Source: Rebecca billardiae RCC1528 (taxonomy: Eukaryota; Haptophyta). From it: a stretch of DNA of 64,000 nucleotides. A program made the position numbers and the translations under genes. Location: NCBI GenBank assembly GCA_965240325.2, contig OZ251223.1:3472001-3536000 (forward strand), read 5' to 3'. The notes below the pieces were generated by a model. The model searched no databases. It had not been told where the DNA came from and worked only from the letters and a program-made list of their open reading frames with translations. Shown in pieces: positions 1-10,392 of this stretch. Position 1 is the first letter of the stretch. Each line of letters opens with the position of its first letter.

Positions 1-2
1 TC

Positions 3-1580
3 GACTCGAATGCGCCGATCGGCCGGTACTTCAACGCGACGCGCACGCTGCTCTCTCAGGCGCGCGTGTACCGCGCGGAGGGCAACGCCCCGGACGCGTA
101 CATCCTGTACTGGCGTGGTGCGACGTTTTACATTGAGCGCGTGGCCAAGCATGTGCGCTACAACGACGCCTCGGTGCGGGGCATGAAGCAAGCGTGCGCT
201 CTGGACGTCAAGAACGCGATGTCGACGCTGGAGGAGCTCGACCGTGAGCTGGTGATGCTCTTCGAGATGGAGGAGGAGAGCACGGCCGCGATGTCGGCGG
301 CGGCCGCCTCGGCGGGATCGGGTGGGACGCCGCCGCAGTACACCGCGCCGACCACCGCGCCCCAGCCCCCGAGCGCGCCCAGGGCGGTGGCCTCGGCCAC
401 GCCGAGCACAACGCATCCCGCCGGGCTGCTCCCAGAGGTGCAGGCAGCCATGGCCGCCTTCACGGCGACAGATGCGGGGCACGCTGGCGGCGCGTACCCG
501 ACGCTCGCCATGCCGGCCTCGGCGCGTCCGCCTCCGTCCGCGCCGCCGATGCCGCAGCCGTCAGCCCTCACCGCGCACTCGTCAGCCCTACCTGCGCAGC
601 CGCCCGCCCTGCCGCCGCAGCCGCCAGACCCACCGCACATGAGCCCCTCGGCCGCTGTGCACAGGGAGAGCAGCAGCAGCCGCGCGCACAGGGGACGCGC
701 CGCGCAGCACTGGGCCGGGCCCGGTGCCACGGCAGCGTACGGGTCGCCGCCCGTGATGGTCCCGCCGGTCGTGCCGCCTGTCGTTCGCCCAGTGCCGCCT
801 GCGCCCCCACCACCGCACAGCGCGGATGCCACGGCCCCCCACGCCGTCGCGATCCCGCCACTGGTGCCGCCGACGGCACCACTGCCGCCGCCGGCGGCGT
901 ACTGCATGCCAACGGCGCCGCCGCCGCCGCACTGCTCGGTGAGCTGCAACTGCGGCACCGCGCCGCTCATCCAGCCGGTCTCCGCGCCCTCTCTGGGCGA
1001 CGCGTCGTCTGCGCAGCGCGGCGGCGAGCTCCGCCGGCTGCTGCTGCCCTCCAACCTCACCGCACGCTTCCTGGAAGTCGCCCGGCCAAACACGCTGAGC
1101 AACGTCGAGACGTGCGGCATCCTCGCAGGCCGGCTGCTGCGCGACGAGCTGCACATCACGCACCTGCTCGTCCCGTCGCAGACGGGCAGCAGCGACCAGT
1201 GCGGCACGACGGACGAGGGCGAGGAGGACGCGTGCATGTACCACGTCGAGAACGACCTGATCACCCTCGGCTGGATCCACACGCACCCGTCGCAGATGTG
1301 CTTCTTCTCGTCCGTCGACCTGCATACGCAGTGCGGGTACCAGAGCATGCTGGACGAGGCGATCGGGATCGTGCTCTCGCCCAAGTCGAGCCCGTCGACG
1401 GGCGTGTTCCAGCTCACGCGCCCGCAAGGCCTCAAGGAGGTGCAGCAGTGCACGGAGAAGGGCTTCCACCCCTACCACCAGCGCAACGGCCCCAACGCGG
1501 GGAATGGCGTGTACAGCGAGTGCGAGCACGTGATCACCACGGCCTCGGTGAGCGTGCAGGTCGTCGACCTGCGCAAGTAG
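3..1580 (+). CDS. AMSH-like deubiquitinase (JAMM/MPN+ protease), 5' partial
   Basis: The frame is open to the window edge from base 3, so the gene starts upstream; 525 residues are visible. The first ~90 residues (SNAPIGRYFNATRTLL through YRAEGNAPDAYILYWRGATF and a helical Leu/Glu-rich stretch) match the USP8-dimerisation/MIT-like N-terminus of AMSH proteins. Residues ~95-340 are a low-complexity Pro/Ala linker. The C-terminal MPN domain carries the JAMM zinc site: the Glu in NVETCGILAG, then GWIHTHPSQ and SSVDLHTQC (H-x-H-x10-D), plus the Cys and GFHPYH element that forms the second, AMSH-specific zinc site. Known AMSH enzymes cut K63-linked ubiquitin on endosomal cargo with ESCRT; that role here is family inference. 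The stop is TAG at 1578-1580. The Pro-rich linker is far longer than in animal AMSH. Confidence 0.9.
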   Translation, partial: DSNAPIGRYFNATRTLLSQARVYRAEGNAPDAYILYWRGATFYIERVAKHVRYNDASVRGMKQACALDVKNAMSTLEELDRELVMLFEMEEESTAAMSAAAASAGSGGTPPQYTAPTTAPQPPSAPRAVASATPSTTHPAGLLPEVQAAMAAFTATDAGHAGGAYPTLAMPASARPPPSAPPMPQPSALTAHSSALPAQPPALPPQPPDPPHMSPSAAVHRESSSSRAHRGRAAQHWAGPGATAAYGSPPVMVPPVVPPVVRPVPPAPPPPHSADATAPHAVAIPPLVPPTAPLPPPAAYCMPTAPPPPHCSVSCNCGTAPLIQPVSAPSLGDASSAQRGGELRRLLLPSNLTARFLEVARPNTLSNVETCGILAGRLLRDELHITHLLVPSQTGSSDQCGTTDEGEEDACMYHVENDLITLGWIHTHPSQMCFFSSVDLHTQCGYQSMLDEAIGIVLSPKSSPSTGVFQLTRPQGLKEVQQCTEKGFHPYHQRNGPNAGNGVYSECEHVITTASVSVQVVDLRK

Positions 1581-2326
1581 GAGAGAGGCTCTCGGATGCT
1601 GCGTGCTCTGCGGACAACTCTGGTCCCGCTGTGCACCGACCACCGTGGTAGTCTCTCGGATTGTCGAGCATTATAAAGACTGGCCGCTTCGGCGGCTCTC
1701 TCATAGCTTGTTCCTGAGTGCGCCAGGTCCGAGTGGTCGCCTACCGTGAAATCGACTACGCAAAAAACATTTTCGCTCGTTTATTATATTATTGCCGTTA
1801 TTTGCGGAAACGCGGGGCGCCGCCGGCCGCGGCCCGTCAGGCTCACCGTCAGGCTGGCAGTCTCAGCGTGACGGCGCTGCAGCGTGCGCCGCTGGCGAAA
1901 CGCACTGCTGGGGGCTGACCACTCAGCGGACCTTCGGCCGTCAGACTACAGGAGGTCGTCGTGTTACGACTTGTAACGTGTACCGCCCGCGCGCCGCGGC
2001 CTTGCAAAGCGCGGAGAGGCCGATCCAGGGGGCGACAGCCGCTTGGGCGCGGTCTGATCTACCTTGACGCCCTCGAGGCGCCCACAGCCGCCGAACGAGT
2101 GGGCCGTCAACGACCCGCCTGCACGGCTCACGGCGCCGCGCGCAACTAGTGTCATGTCGTCACATGTGATGTCGATCTCAACACGCAAAAAGCTAATGGA
2201 GTCTCAACACGCAAGTCACCGTGTTGAGAAGTCGTCCGCTTCGCGGAGCAGCCGCCAGGCATCCAGATGCGGCCCCATGAGGCCGCAATGACGCCACGAC
2301 TCCAGCGCGGAGCTGATCCTGAGCTC
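1581..2326. other. Convergent intergenic region
   Basis: The 746 bp lie between the stop codons of the AMSH-like gene (+) and the DOT1-like gene (-). Short open frames exist on both strands but none shows a domain or continues a neighbour. An AT-rich patch near 1755-1800 may hold 3' end signals; I see no clear feature. Confidence 0.5.
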
Positions 2327-4969
2327 TCACGCTCCCATGCCGGGCGCGCGCTCCATGTTGATGTAGACGTACGCATTGCAGCCCTCCTGCCCGGTCGTCG
2401 AGCACTTCACCTTGGCCACCGGCTGGACCTTCACGAGCCCGTGCCGCCACCACTCCCTGCACGGGCGGAACGAGACGAGCACGAGGAACGGCGATCGCGA
2501 GAGCAGCTGCGCGAGCGCGCTCAGCGTCACGTGGCTGAAGACGCGGTCAAAGATGTACACGTGCGTGAAGGGGAGCACGTCTCCAAACGCGGTCGTCGCG
2601 TCGTCGTAGCTGCCCTCAGCGGGTGCCACCGGGCGCGCGCGGGGAGGTCGTCGGTGACACGGGCGACATCGCGAGCGCAGGCGCGCGCGGCACCGACGGG
2701 CAGTACGAGGGGACGGGGGCCCCCGTGCGACGCACGGCGCGCGGGGCGCGCGCGCACATGAACTCGACGCCGCGGTACTCGTCCGGCTCCTTGACCAGCG
2801 GCTGGGCCAGCCTGCCGAGGTCGATGCACGGCGGGAAGCCCCACGCCTCGAGCTTGGCCGCCCTGCTCGCCGCCTCCTCCGCCGCGAGCACGGTCGCGGG
2901 CGAGGTGGAGCCGCTGCTGCCGGGCTCCGGCTCCGTGTCCATCAGCTCGGGGCCGGACGCCGGCGCGCCATCCGCGGGCGCGGTCCCGCCGCCGCTCTCG
3001 CCGGCCGCCAGCGCGGACGCAGCGCCAACGGTGGCGGCGGCCGGCGCGGCGACGGCGCCGCCGTGCGCGTGGCTGGCACGCTCAGCAGGCGCGATGGCGG
3101 CGTCGCTGTACTTGGCGGCGGCCATCTCGAGCGACGCGCGCGAGAGGTCCTCGCGCAGCGTGCCGAGCACCTTGCACGCGATCTCGTGCCGAGACGAGAC
3201 GCACTCGATCCCGACGCAGCGCTTGGCGTGTGCCTCGAGCTTGGCGTGCACCACCACCTTGCCGTACCCCGAGCCGATGTCGATGAAGGTGGAGAGGGGC
3301 GTGAGGTCGTACAGCGAGTTCCTGCGCGCGGCGCGCGCGGGGGCGGGGTCGTCACGCGCACGGCACGCCCTCCCGCGCGCAGCGAGCGCGCAGCGAGCGC
3401 GCAGCGCGGAGGCGCGAGGGCGGTGCATCCGAGCGGGCGGCGCGCAGCCGCGCGCAGCCGCTGCGCCCACCACGGCGCGTCGCTGTACAGCCGCGTGAGC
3501 ACGAGGTGGCGGAGGTGCTGCAGCACGACGAGCAGCTTCTGCACCGAGCCGATCGTCGCCTCGCCGTACCCCTCCGAGCCGCGCGTGCCGCCGCCGAGCC
3601 CCGTCTGCTTCGCCGGCTTGCGCATCACGCGCGCCAGCTGAGCAGGCACGTACACGCCGCCCTCCGCGGCAGCGGCCGCCGCTGCGCCGCCCGCGCCGCC
3701 CGCGCGCCCGGCAGCGGCGACGCGGCGCTCGTCCGCGAGCGCGCTGCGGTCGTAGTCCGACGAGAGGCCCCAGTCCAGGTACGAGTGCTTGTCCGTCAGC
3801 TGGTACGCACGCTTCACCCGCGAAGAGTAGGTGCCGGTGCCCGCGGCGGGCGCGGGCGCCGGCTCCGACGCCGCGGCCTCGGCCGCAAGCGCGCCCGACG
3901 GAGGCGGCGGCGCAGCCTCCGCCTCGCGGCCGAGCACGACGTCGACAAGCGGCACGGGGAAGTAGCAACGCTCATCCAGCGCCTCCTCGTCGTCCGCGCC
4001 GGCCTTGCGCGTCGTCAGCGCGAAGCGCGAGTTCCGGCCGCGCGGGCCGAGAGACTCGCTGAGCGCGACCGCGCCCGGCTCACCGTCGAGCATGACGCAC
4101 CGGCTGTCGAGCAGCCAGAAGCGCTGGCTGAGTGCGCGCGACTCCACGCCGTAGTCGGCCATCAGCGCGAACACGTACTCCCCATCCGGCAGCCCCGCGA
4201 ACTGCTTGCTCGTCCACTTGAGCGTGCCGCAGACCGCGTCGCGCGTGAGCAGCTTGAAGCGCAGGCGCGCGCGCGGCTCGTGCACGCCCTCGTGCGCGGC
4301 AAAGAGGCCGATCCACGCGCCCGAGCTGCCGGGGTTGGCCGGCGGGAAGCACCAGTGCAGGTCGAGGTGCGTCATCGAGCGCGGCTCCAGCCGCAGCTGG
4401 AACACCGAGCCGTCGTGCGAGGAGCGCGCCTCGACGGCCGACACGAGCGGGTTGTCGTCGCCTTGGTCGCTCAGGTCCACGCGCAGGGACGACTGCTCGC
4501 GCCGCGCGGGCGAGTCGGCCCAGAGCGCGTGCCACCAGCTGGGCGGCTTGATGAGCGGCTGCTGCTGCGCGACGGCCGCAGCGGCGGCCTGCTCGAGCTC
4601 GGCCTTGCGCTTTGCCTCCTGCGCCTTCTGCTCCTGGAGCAGCTCGAACGCGGGCGAGCGCCGCCACGCCGTGTCCTTGCGCTTGCGGCGTGAAGCGTTG
4701 CGCAGGCGGGTGACGAGCTGCGCCAGCAGCTGCTCGCGCGTCGGCGGACGCGCCGGCCGCCGCGACGAGCCGCCGGCCTTGCCACCGCCCCGCTCCCCAC
4801 GCGCGGGCTTGCTCGCGCGCTTGCTCGCCGGCTGCGCGCCGGCGCCGCGCCGCTTGCCAGCCGCGGCGGGTGCCGCTGCCGGTGGAGCAGCCTGCGAGCC
4901 ATCCGCGGTGCTCGGTACCCCGGCTGCTGCTGGCGCAGACGCATGCACCGCCTCGAGCAGGGCATCCAT
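2327..4969 (-). CDS. DOT1-like histone lysine methyltransferase, three exons
   Basis: Exons read 4969-3456, 3321-2758 and 2609-2327, giving 786 residues in continuous frame. The N-terminal ~130 residues are Ala/Lys/Arg-rich and probably disordered or DNA-binding. A beta-rich region follows (~170-290, with GAWIGLFAAHEG and LPDGEYVF, resembling a SKICH/C2-like fold). The methyltransferase part begins near EGYGEATIGSVQKLL, crosses intron 1 into NSLYDLTP and the SAM-binding loop FIDIGSGYGKVVVHA with GIECV, and ends with FTHVYIFDRVFS in exon 3, the pattern of DOT1 proteins, which methylate H3K79. Intron 2 joins AT|C to give VEFIYDD. Intron 1 has no usable GT; a GC-AG junction keeps phase and gives AQRLNSLYDL. 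It is head to head with the cysteine dioxygenase-like gene. The DOT1 label rests on motif order; another class I methyltransferase is possible. Confidence 0.72.
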
Positions 4970-5474
4970 CCCTGCGCACGGCTCTCTCGCGCGGTGCGCT
5001 CAAAGCGCGCCGATACCGCCGACGACGCGTCGCTCGCACACGCAGTGCTCACCGAACACCTCTGCTCGACTGCTCGTGTAGTGCTCGAGCGATCCGGCCG
5101 AAAAAAACTCACCCAGCAGGCGCGCATCGCGAAGTCGCTCGCCAGGCCCAGGCGGGCCAGGTGCCAACGGTGTGTGCAACACGCTCAGGTCCGGTGCACC
5201 GCCTCCAGCGTCGCTCCAGGCGACCAACCGTCGCTCTCTCCGTGAAGGGCGGTTGTCTGGGCGCGTCTGGAGCCGTCCGCCTGCCACCCGGGCCGGCTTG
5301 CGCCCGCGGTTATTTTAGGCGCAGCGCTCGCAACTTTGAGTACTTTTCACACTGTGACGAGATCAAGGGCGGCGGCAACTGAACGCTGGACGAGGCACAG
5401 CGGCGCTGGAACCGGCACCACCACCACCTGCCGCACGCTGGGTCACGGCCGGTTTGCTGCCAGCGGGCGCGTGC
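4970..5474. promoter_or_regulatory. Divergent intergenic region (DOT1-like / cysteine dioxygenase)
   Basis: The 505 bp between two start codons on opposite strands must hold both 5' UTRs and promoters, or a small upstream exon. No TATA box is convincing. An AT-rich stretch lies at about 5310-5345. Confidence 0.4.
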
Positions 5475-6848
5475 ATGTTCCGCGCGATCGCGGGGTGCGC
5501 CCACGCAGCGGCCGCCGCCCCGACGCGAGGGCCCTTCGGGCGTAGAGTGGACGTCCTCCTCCGCGCCGCACGCGCTCCGCGAGCTGCTTCGACCGAAGCT
5601 CAGACGGCGCGGAACGGCACCAGTCGAGTTGACTGGGCGCGCGCACATGCCGGCGATGCGCTGCATGCAGTGAACGGTTCTTCGAGCCAGTCGGCGGCGA
5701 ATGGGGATGGGATCAGCCTTCAGGCATTCGCCCCCGACGTGCGACTCACGCCTCTCACGGAGGCGCCGGCGACGCGGCCACCCGCTCTCGTGCACGAGCA
5801 CGCCACCCTCCCAGAGCCGCGCAAGCTGTGCGCACTCGGCACGGGGGAGGTGGTGCACATCCTGTCGTACAAGGCGAAGGACGAGGCGCACGTTGAACAT
5901 TTTGAACGCATCGTCCAGCGCATCGCGTACGAGCTGCACGAGATGGACGCGGGCGTGAGCGACGTGCGCGTATGCCACCCGCAGTGCGGCGAGGCTGCGT
6001 TCGTTGTCACGGTCGTGAGCGCCTTTGAGTCGCAGCGCTTCGAGGCGGAGATCGCCCCGCGGCTGTCGGCGGCGCTCGCTCCTGTGTGCGCGGACGGCGC
6101 GCCCACCTTCAGCCGCGCGGGCACGCTGATGCCGCAGGCGCACTCGCTCTCGTCGCTGCTCGAGTACCTGCAGCGCACGATCAAGGGCGGGCACCACACG
6201 CAGCACGACATCGCGGGCGTGCGGCACGAGCTGGCGAAATGGTTCCCGAGGCGCGAGGAGTACGAGCCGTACGTGCACTGGGACGAGGACGACCCGTCCA
6301 AGTACACGCGCAACATCATCCACTCGTGCGAGGAGTTCGAGGTGCTGCTCATGTGCTGGCCGGCCGGCACCAAGAGCAGCATTCACTGCCACGACGAGTC
6401 GAGCTGCTGGGTGAGCTCAGTCGAGGGGCAGGTGGTCGAGGTGCAGTACCAGCTGCCCAAGCTGGACCGCGCGTTCTTCAAGCAGTCTTGGAAGGACCCG
6501 ACTGGCGCGGTCGGCCGCTGCGGCCCGCTCAAGGTCACCAACGTCGTCACTCTCGGCCTGCCTGACACGCCGATGGACACGTACGCCAACAACGAGATCG
6601 GAATTCATCGCATCGAGAACCGCACCGACCAGCCCGCGATCACGCTGCACGTCTACGCGCCGCGGCTGCGCAAGATGAAGGTCTTCCGCGAGGTGGGCGA
6701 CCACAGTATCGCCACCGTCGCAGCCGTGTCGTACATGTCCGAGGGCGGCGAGAAGACCGGGCTGTGGCACAAGGAGACGCACCCGGACGGTGTCATCGAT
6801 GTGCGCGCGTGGAATCAAATCGCCTCCGCGGAGTCAGACTCGAAGTGA
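5475..6848 (+). CDS. Cysteine dioxygenase-like thiol dioxygenase, probably organelle-targeted
   Basis: The single-exon frame encodes 457 residues from the ATG at 5475. The C-terminal ~200 residues form a CDO-type cupin. The iron ligands are visible in SSIHCHDESSCWV (H-x-H with the Cys five residues later, the position of the Cys that crosslinks to Tyr in animal CDO) and in IGIHRIEN (third His), and HVYAP supplies the Tyr. The family oxidises L-cysteine, or a related thiol, to the sulfinate. The first ~50 residues (MFRAIAGCAHAAAAAPTRG...) are rich in Ala/Arg and poor in acids, like a mitochondrial or plastid presequence. Residues ~130-240 form an extra alpha/beta region absent from the ~200-residue animal enzyme. 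Substrate is not certain. Confidence 0.82.
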   Translation: MFRAIAGCAHAAAAAPTRGPFGRRVDVLLRAARAPRAASTEAQTARNGTSRVDWARAHAGDALHAVNGSSSQSAANGDGISLQAFAPDVRLTPLTEAPATRPPALVHEHATLPEPRKLCALGTGEVVHILSYKAKDEAHVEHFERIVQRIAYELHEMDAGVSDVRVCHPQCGEAAFVVTVVSAFESQRFEAEIAPRLSAALAPVCADGAPTFSRAGTLMPQAHSLSSLLEYLQRTIKGGHHTQHDIAGVRHELAKWFPRREEYEPYVHWDEDDPSKYTRNIIHSCEEFEVLLMCWPAGTKSSIHCHDESSCWVSSVEGQVVEVQYQLPKLDRAFFKQSWKDPTGAVGRCGPLKVTNVVTLGLPDTPMDTYANNEIGIHRIENRTDQPAITLHVYAPRLRKMKVFREVGDHSIATVAAVSYMSEGGEKTGLWHKETHPDGVIDVRAWNQIASAESDSK

Positions 6849-7756
6849 CATAAGAATATACGCTAAGATGAGTATCAGTGATCTGTGGTAAAGTGTCCGC
6901 GTACGTATATACTACACTCTTATTCCGGGATCGATTGAGTCCGCCTGTCAGTAGTGTCACCGGGTGACCAGAGGGCACCGCTCGCGGAGCCCTGATGAGT
7001 CTCGCCAGTCTGTCGAACGACGATTACGACGAAGTTATACTATCGTCAGTATCGATCTGAGTCTGACACGGGTTACAGCGGCGTCAGACTACTAAGTACG
7101 CTACCGACTAGTCTGTATCACGGCCGCCAGCATAGCAGCACTCACTCACTGACGTGAATTGCAGGGCCCTGGTCGTGAGGCATCCAGATATCGGGGCCCG
7201 ATAGACTCTACTTAGAAGTCAATAATCACTGCGGAATAACTTCGGACCTGCGGCTGCGTCGATTTTATAATACTCATCACAAAGTAGGCTTACTTACCCA
7301 CGCGATTGCAATCTTCTGCCTCTGGGCCACTGGCCGACTAACGTATCATTCGGTGTAAGCAACTCATCATCACGAGTGAGCTCTTAAAGTTCCGCGATGA
7401 CGATCGATAATGATGCTGCTCGCCGGAGTATACAGCGGTGCTCTCGGAGCAAGTTATCCCTTGCAGTGCAGCTGATGCAGCGAGTCGTGGCATCATCTGA
7501 TTGAGACAATCGGATACGAGCGCTGCTGCACATGTCAAGCCTCTGCCTATTGGCACCGGCCTCCGCTGAGCTTGCTGAGCCACTGAGAGAGAGACCTCTG
7601 GTGGAGCCCTGTGGCTTGGTTCGACGTGAGCAAACCCATCAAACGGTAGCTGTGCAGTGCCAGGTCGGCGAGCATGTGCTGCGAACTCTCGTCAGGACCG
7701 AGGCAAGGCGTCACCGCAACCGGGCTTGTGAACGAAGACAGCGGGTCCATCCTGCC
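6849..7756. other. Convergent intergenic region
   Basis: The 908 bp lie between the stops of the cysteine dioxygenase-like gene and the IQCC-like gene. Base composition is closer to 50% GC than in the genes. No domain-bearing frame, tRNA-like fold or long repeat was recognised. Confidence 0.5.
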
Positions 7757-8101
7757 TCAGGCATGACTGTGGGCCACACGAATGTGCTCCAGCCTCGAGC
7801 GCATCGCGTTACGGATCCATTCCAATTCCAGCTCCACCTGCCGCCGCTCATCCTCGAGGTCACGCTCTCCGGCCTGCTCGGCCGAGTCCTTTGTGGCACC
7901 GTACGTTGGGCAGCAGAGCACGTTTGCGCGGCGCCACTCAGGCCTTGTCGGCGGCCCGCTGGGAGCGGCTAGGTTGATCTCACGCACAATCTGCTCGTAC
8001 TCGGCGCGCGCACCGTGCACTACGACCGCGCGAGCCAGCAGCCCTCGCGCGCGAGCCTGTATGAGCACAGCGGCTTGATCGGGGCCGTTGGCCAGCGCCA
8101 T
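7757..8101 (-). CDS. IQ-motif protein, IQCC-like
   Basis: This short frame encodes 114 residues from the ATG at 8101. Near the N-terminus AAVLIQARARGLLAR is an IQ calmodulin-binding motif, followed by HGARAEYEQIVREIN. The C-terminal half is an acidic/basic helix, RQVELELEWIRNAMRSR. The same order, an IQ motif with an AEYE.IVRE helix and then an EL.W....I.SR helix, is what I recall for animal IQCC (IQ motif containing C), a poorly studied protein; this match is from memory and was not searched. It is head to head with a tubulin ligase-like gene at 178 bp, which fits a ciliary or flagellar role. The frame stays open upstream of the ATG, so a longer product is possible. Confidence 0.62.
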   Translation of the reverse strand: MALANGPDQAAVLIQARARGLLARAVVVHGARAEYEQIVREINLAAPSGPPTRPEWRRANVLCCPTYGATKDSAEQAGERDLEDERRQVELELEWIRNAMRSRLEHIRVAHSHA

Positions 8102-8279
8102 TGAATTTTCGCGCGGGCGCTTGATCCGGGCAAGGGTGACACCCTTGATCTGGAGATCCGGGGTCGTCCGGACGTCTAAATGTGGAGTCCTGGACTGGCA
8201 AAGGACCGGTTTGCCGCGACTCCGCGAGCACGCACAGGAGTCGACAAGCGCTCCGCCGCGCCGGGGGGTGCGCGGGTCC
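8102..8279. promoter_or_regulatory. Short bidirectional promoter region with a 17-nt palindrome
   Basis: Only 178 bp separate the start codons of the IQCC-like (-) and TTLL (+) genes. At 8131-8147 lies a perfect dyad, CAAGGGTG-A-CACCCTTG, with 8-nt arms round a single base. I looked for an RFX X-box typical of animal ciliary genes and did not see one. Confidence 0.45.
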
Positions 8280-9933
8280 ATGGCGGAAGGCTCGGGCGAG
8301 GATGGTGTCGAGAATCGGCCACCGGCGCGCGCCGAGGCGTCGGGTGTCGACCTGGCAGACGCTCGTGCCCCTGCGCTCCCACCGCCGCAGGCGCTCCGCT
8401 TCTGCCTGCAGCGGCCATTCGACGCGGTCCCGCAGGATCGCGGCGCGCAGACGAGCGGGCAGCCGGGTCGGCTGATGTTCCTGATCAACAGCCGCACTTG
8501 GCGCAACAGCTGGATCCTGCAGGTGATTCTCACCGACCACGGCTGGGCGCGCGTGCCCGTGGACCAGCGCGAGTGGCACCTCTGGTGGTGCGCCGGGCAG
8601 GCAAACACGCACGCGATCCGTGAGCTGCTGCCGTGGCAGCGGCTCAACAAGTTCCCAAAGTCGAGCACGCTCACACTCAAGGCGAACCTGAGCGCGACGG
8701 TCGCCGAGGCCGCGGCGAAGTACGGCCGGCAGCACTTCGGCTTCCTCCCCGAGACCTTCACCCTGCCGGTCGACTGGGACGAGTTTGAGGACGCGCGCGA
8801 CGCAGACGAGACAAACGAGCAGATCTGGATCGTGAAGCCGTACGCCGCTTACTGCGGCCGCGGCATCTTCCTCCTGCCGAACGGGGAGGAGATGCCGCCC
8901 GAGGTGCTGGAGGACCGCGCGGTTGTCTCGCGCTACATCGAGCGGCCGTACCTCATCAACCGGCTCAAGTCGGACGTGCGGCTGTACGTGCTGGTCACGA
9001 GCTGGCACCCGCTCACTGTCTACCTCAACGCGAACGGGCTGGTGCGCTTCGCGACGGACCCGTACACGCTGGACGTGGACTCGCTGGACAACCGGAACGC
9101 GCATATCACCAACTACTCGCTCAACAAGCGCTCGAGCAACTTCCGCCCAACCCACGCCGTCGACGAGGACGGCACGGGCTCCAAGTGGACGCTGGACGCG
9201 CTGCGCGCCCACCTCGAGCAGGCGGTCGGGCGCGGCGCGGCGGACGCGATGTGGCGCGCGGTGGACGACATCGTGGTGAAGACGTGCATCGCGGCGGAGC
9301 CGGCAATGCAGGCGGCGTACGAGAAGTACGTGCCCGACGGCGTGAAGGCGCAGCCCCACGCCGGCGTCTTCCAGCTCTTCGGCTTTGACGTGATGCTCGA
9401 CGCCAACCTGCGGCCGTGGCTCCTCGAGGTCAACTTGGACCCGGCACTCGCGACCGACTCGCCGCTCGATCTGAAGGTGCGAGGCGCGGTGGAGGGCGCT
9501 CGCCGCGTGCGAGACGTGCCGCGCCGCGCGCAGCGCGCCGCACGCCCCGCACGCGCGCGCACCCCGACGCTTCTGCCCACCGCTCCGCCCACCCGCGCGG
9601 CCCACGGCGCAGGTGAAAGGAGCGATGCTCGTCGATGCTCTGAACCTGCTGGGCATCGAGGGCCACCCTGACCCGGCGGGCGGGAACGCGCACTGGCCCG
9701 CCAGCACCGCCGCGTGCACAGCCCGCGCGGCGGCACCGCAAAATCCCGAGGAGTACCGGAGATGGCGCGCGCTCGCGCAGGCAGATGGCGAGCTTGAGCG
9801 GAGCGCGCGCTCGACCTGGAGGCGGCTGATGCCGTGTGCCGACCAGGCACGCTACACGTGCTTCTTAGAGGAGGATCGGGATTTGAACAGGCTACCCTTC
9901 CGCATGCATCCCGCACCGCAGCCGACCGCGTGA
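8280..9933 (+). CDS. Tubulin-tyrosine ligase-like (TTLL) amino-acid ligase, two exons
   Basis: Exons are 8280-9476 and 9613-9933, giving 505 residues. The ATG at 8280 sits in CCATGG; the frame upstream has no ATG. The ATP-grasp TTLL core shows RTWRNSW, LTLKANLS, the nucleotide-binding WIVKPYAAYCGRGI, DVRLYVLVTSW, HITNYSLNKRS and PWLLEVNLDPAL. The intron (GTGCGAGG...GCGCAG, 136 bp, phase 0) joins SPLDLK to VKGAMLVDALNLLG, as in other TTLLs. The end contains EEYRRW and ARYTCFLEEDRDLNRL, resembling the polyglutamylase or polyglycylase branch more than the tyrosine ligase itself. These enzymes add amino acids to tubulin tails in axonemes and centrioles. Which amino acid is added cannot be read from the sequence. 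Confidence 0.9.
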
Positions 9934-10392
9934 GCGTCGTGCACGACGGCCACCGCACCCGCCACTCGCGCCTCGCGGAGCGCAGCAGCACAGCTCACCG
10001 AAGCCTAGTCGGGTCGTCTGAGACGACGATTCTCCTCGGAGCGGCGAGCACGTCTGACTACCAGTAATACTAGTAAATATAACTGCTCGCGCGGAGCAGG
10101 CCCGGAGGGCCATGGTGAAGCCTGTGCGCGATATATATCGTCATCAGTAGGTTATTAGTAGTCGGCTTTGCTGAGTAGTATTATGATCGGCTACGCCGAT
10201 CTTCGGGTAGTAAACAACGAAGTTGAGGGCGCACGGCCCTAGTCTAGGTCCCAAGGTGCCAAAACTCGAAACGGTGCCCACGGTGACGTGGGGCTCGTGG
10301 AGAATTTTATTCCAAAAAGACAAATCAAGACAGCGGCGGCGCGGGAAAAAGCATGCGCTGATCATGCCGGTTGGCGCCGCGCCGGTGGTGCA
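9934..10392. other. Intergenic, start of the gene-free region
   Basis: No gene is supported here. The segment GTGCCAAAACTCGAAAC near 10256-10272 recurs inverted near 20204-20222, so the inverted structure around 10.4-19.7 kb may originally have reached this far. Confidence 0.4.

Noticed and set aside
158-1453. A 431-residue frame antisense to the AMSH-like gene
   Set aside because: It mirrors the Pro-rich linker as Gly/Ala repeats; the sense strand carries a clear protease domain.
8088-8279. Extension of the TTLL frame upstream of the ATG at 8280
   Set aside because: It begins at a TTG, has no family similarity and would overlap the IQCC-like start region.
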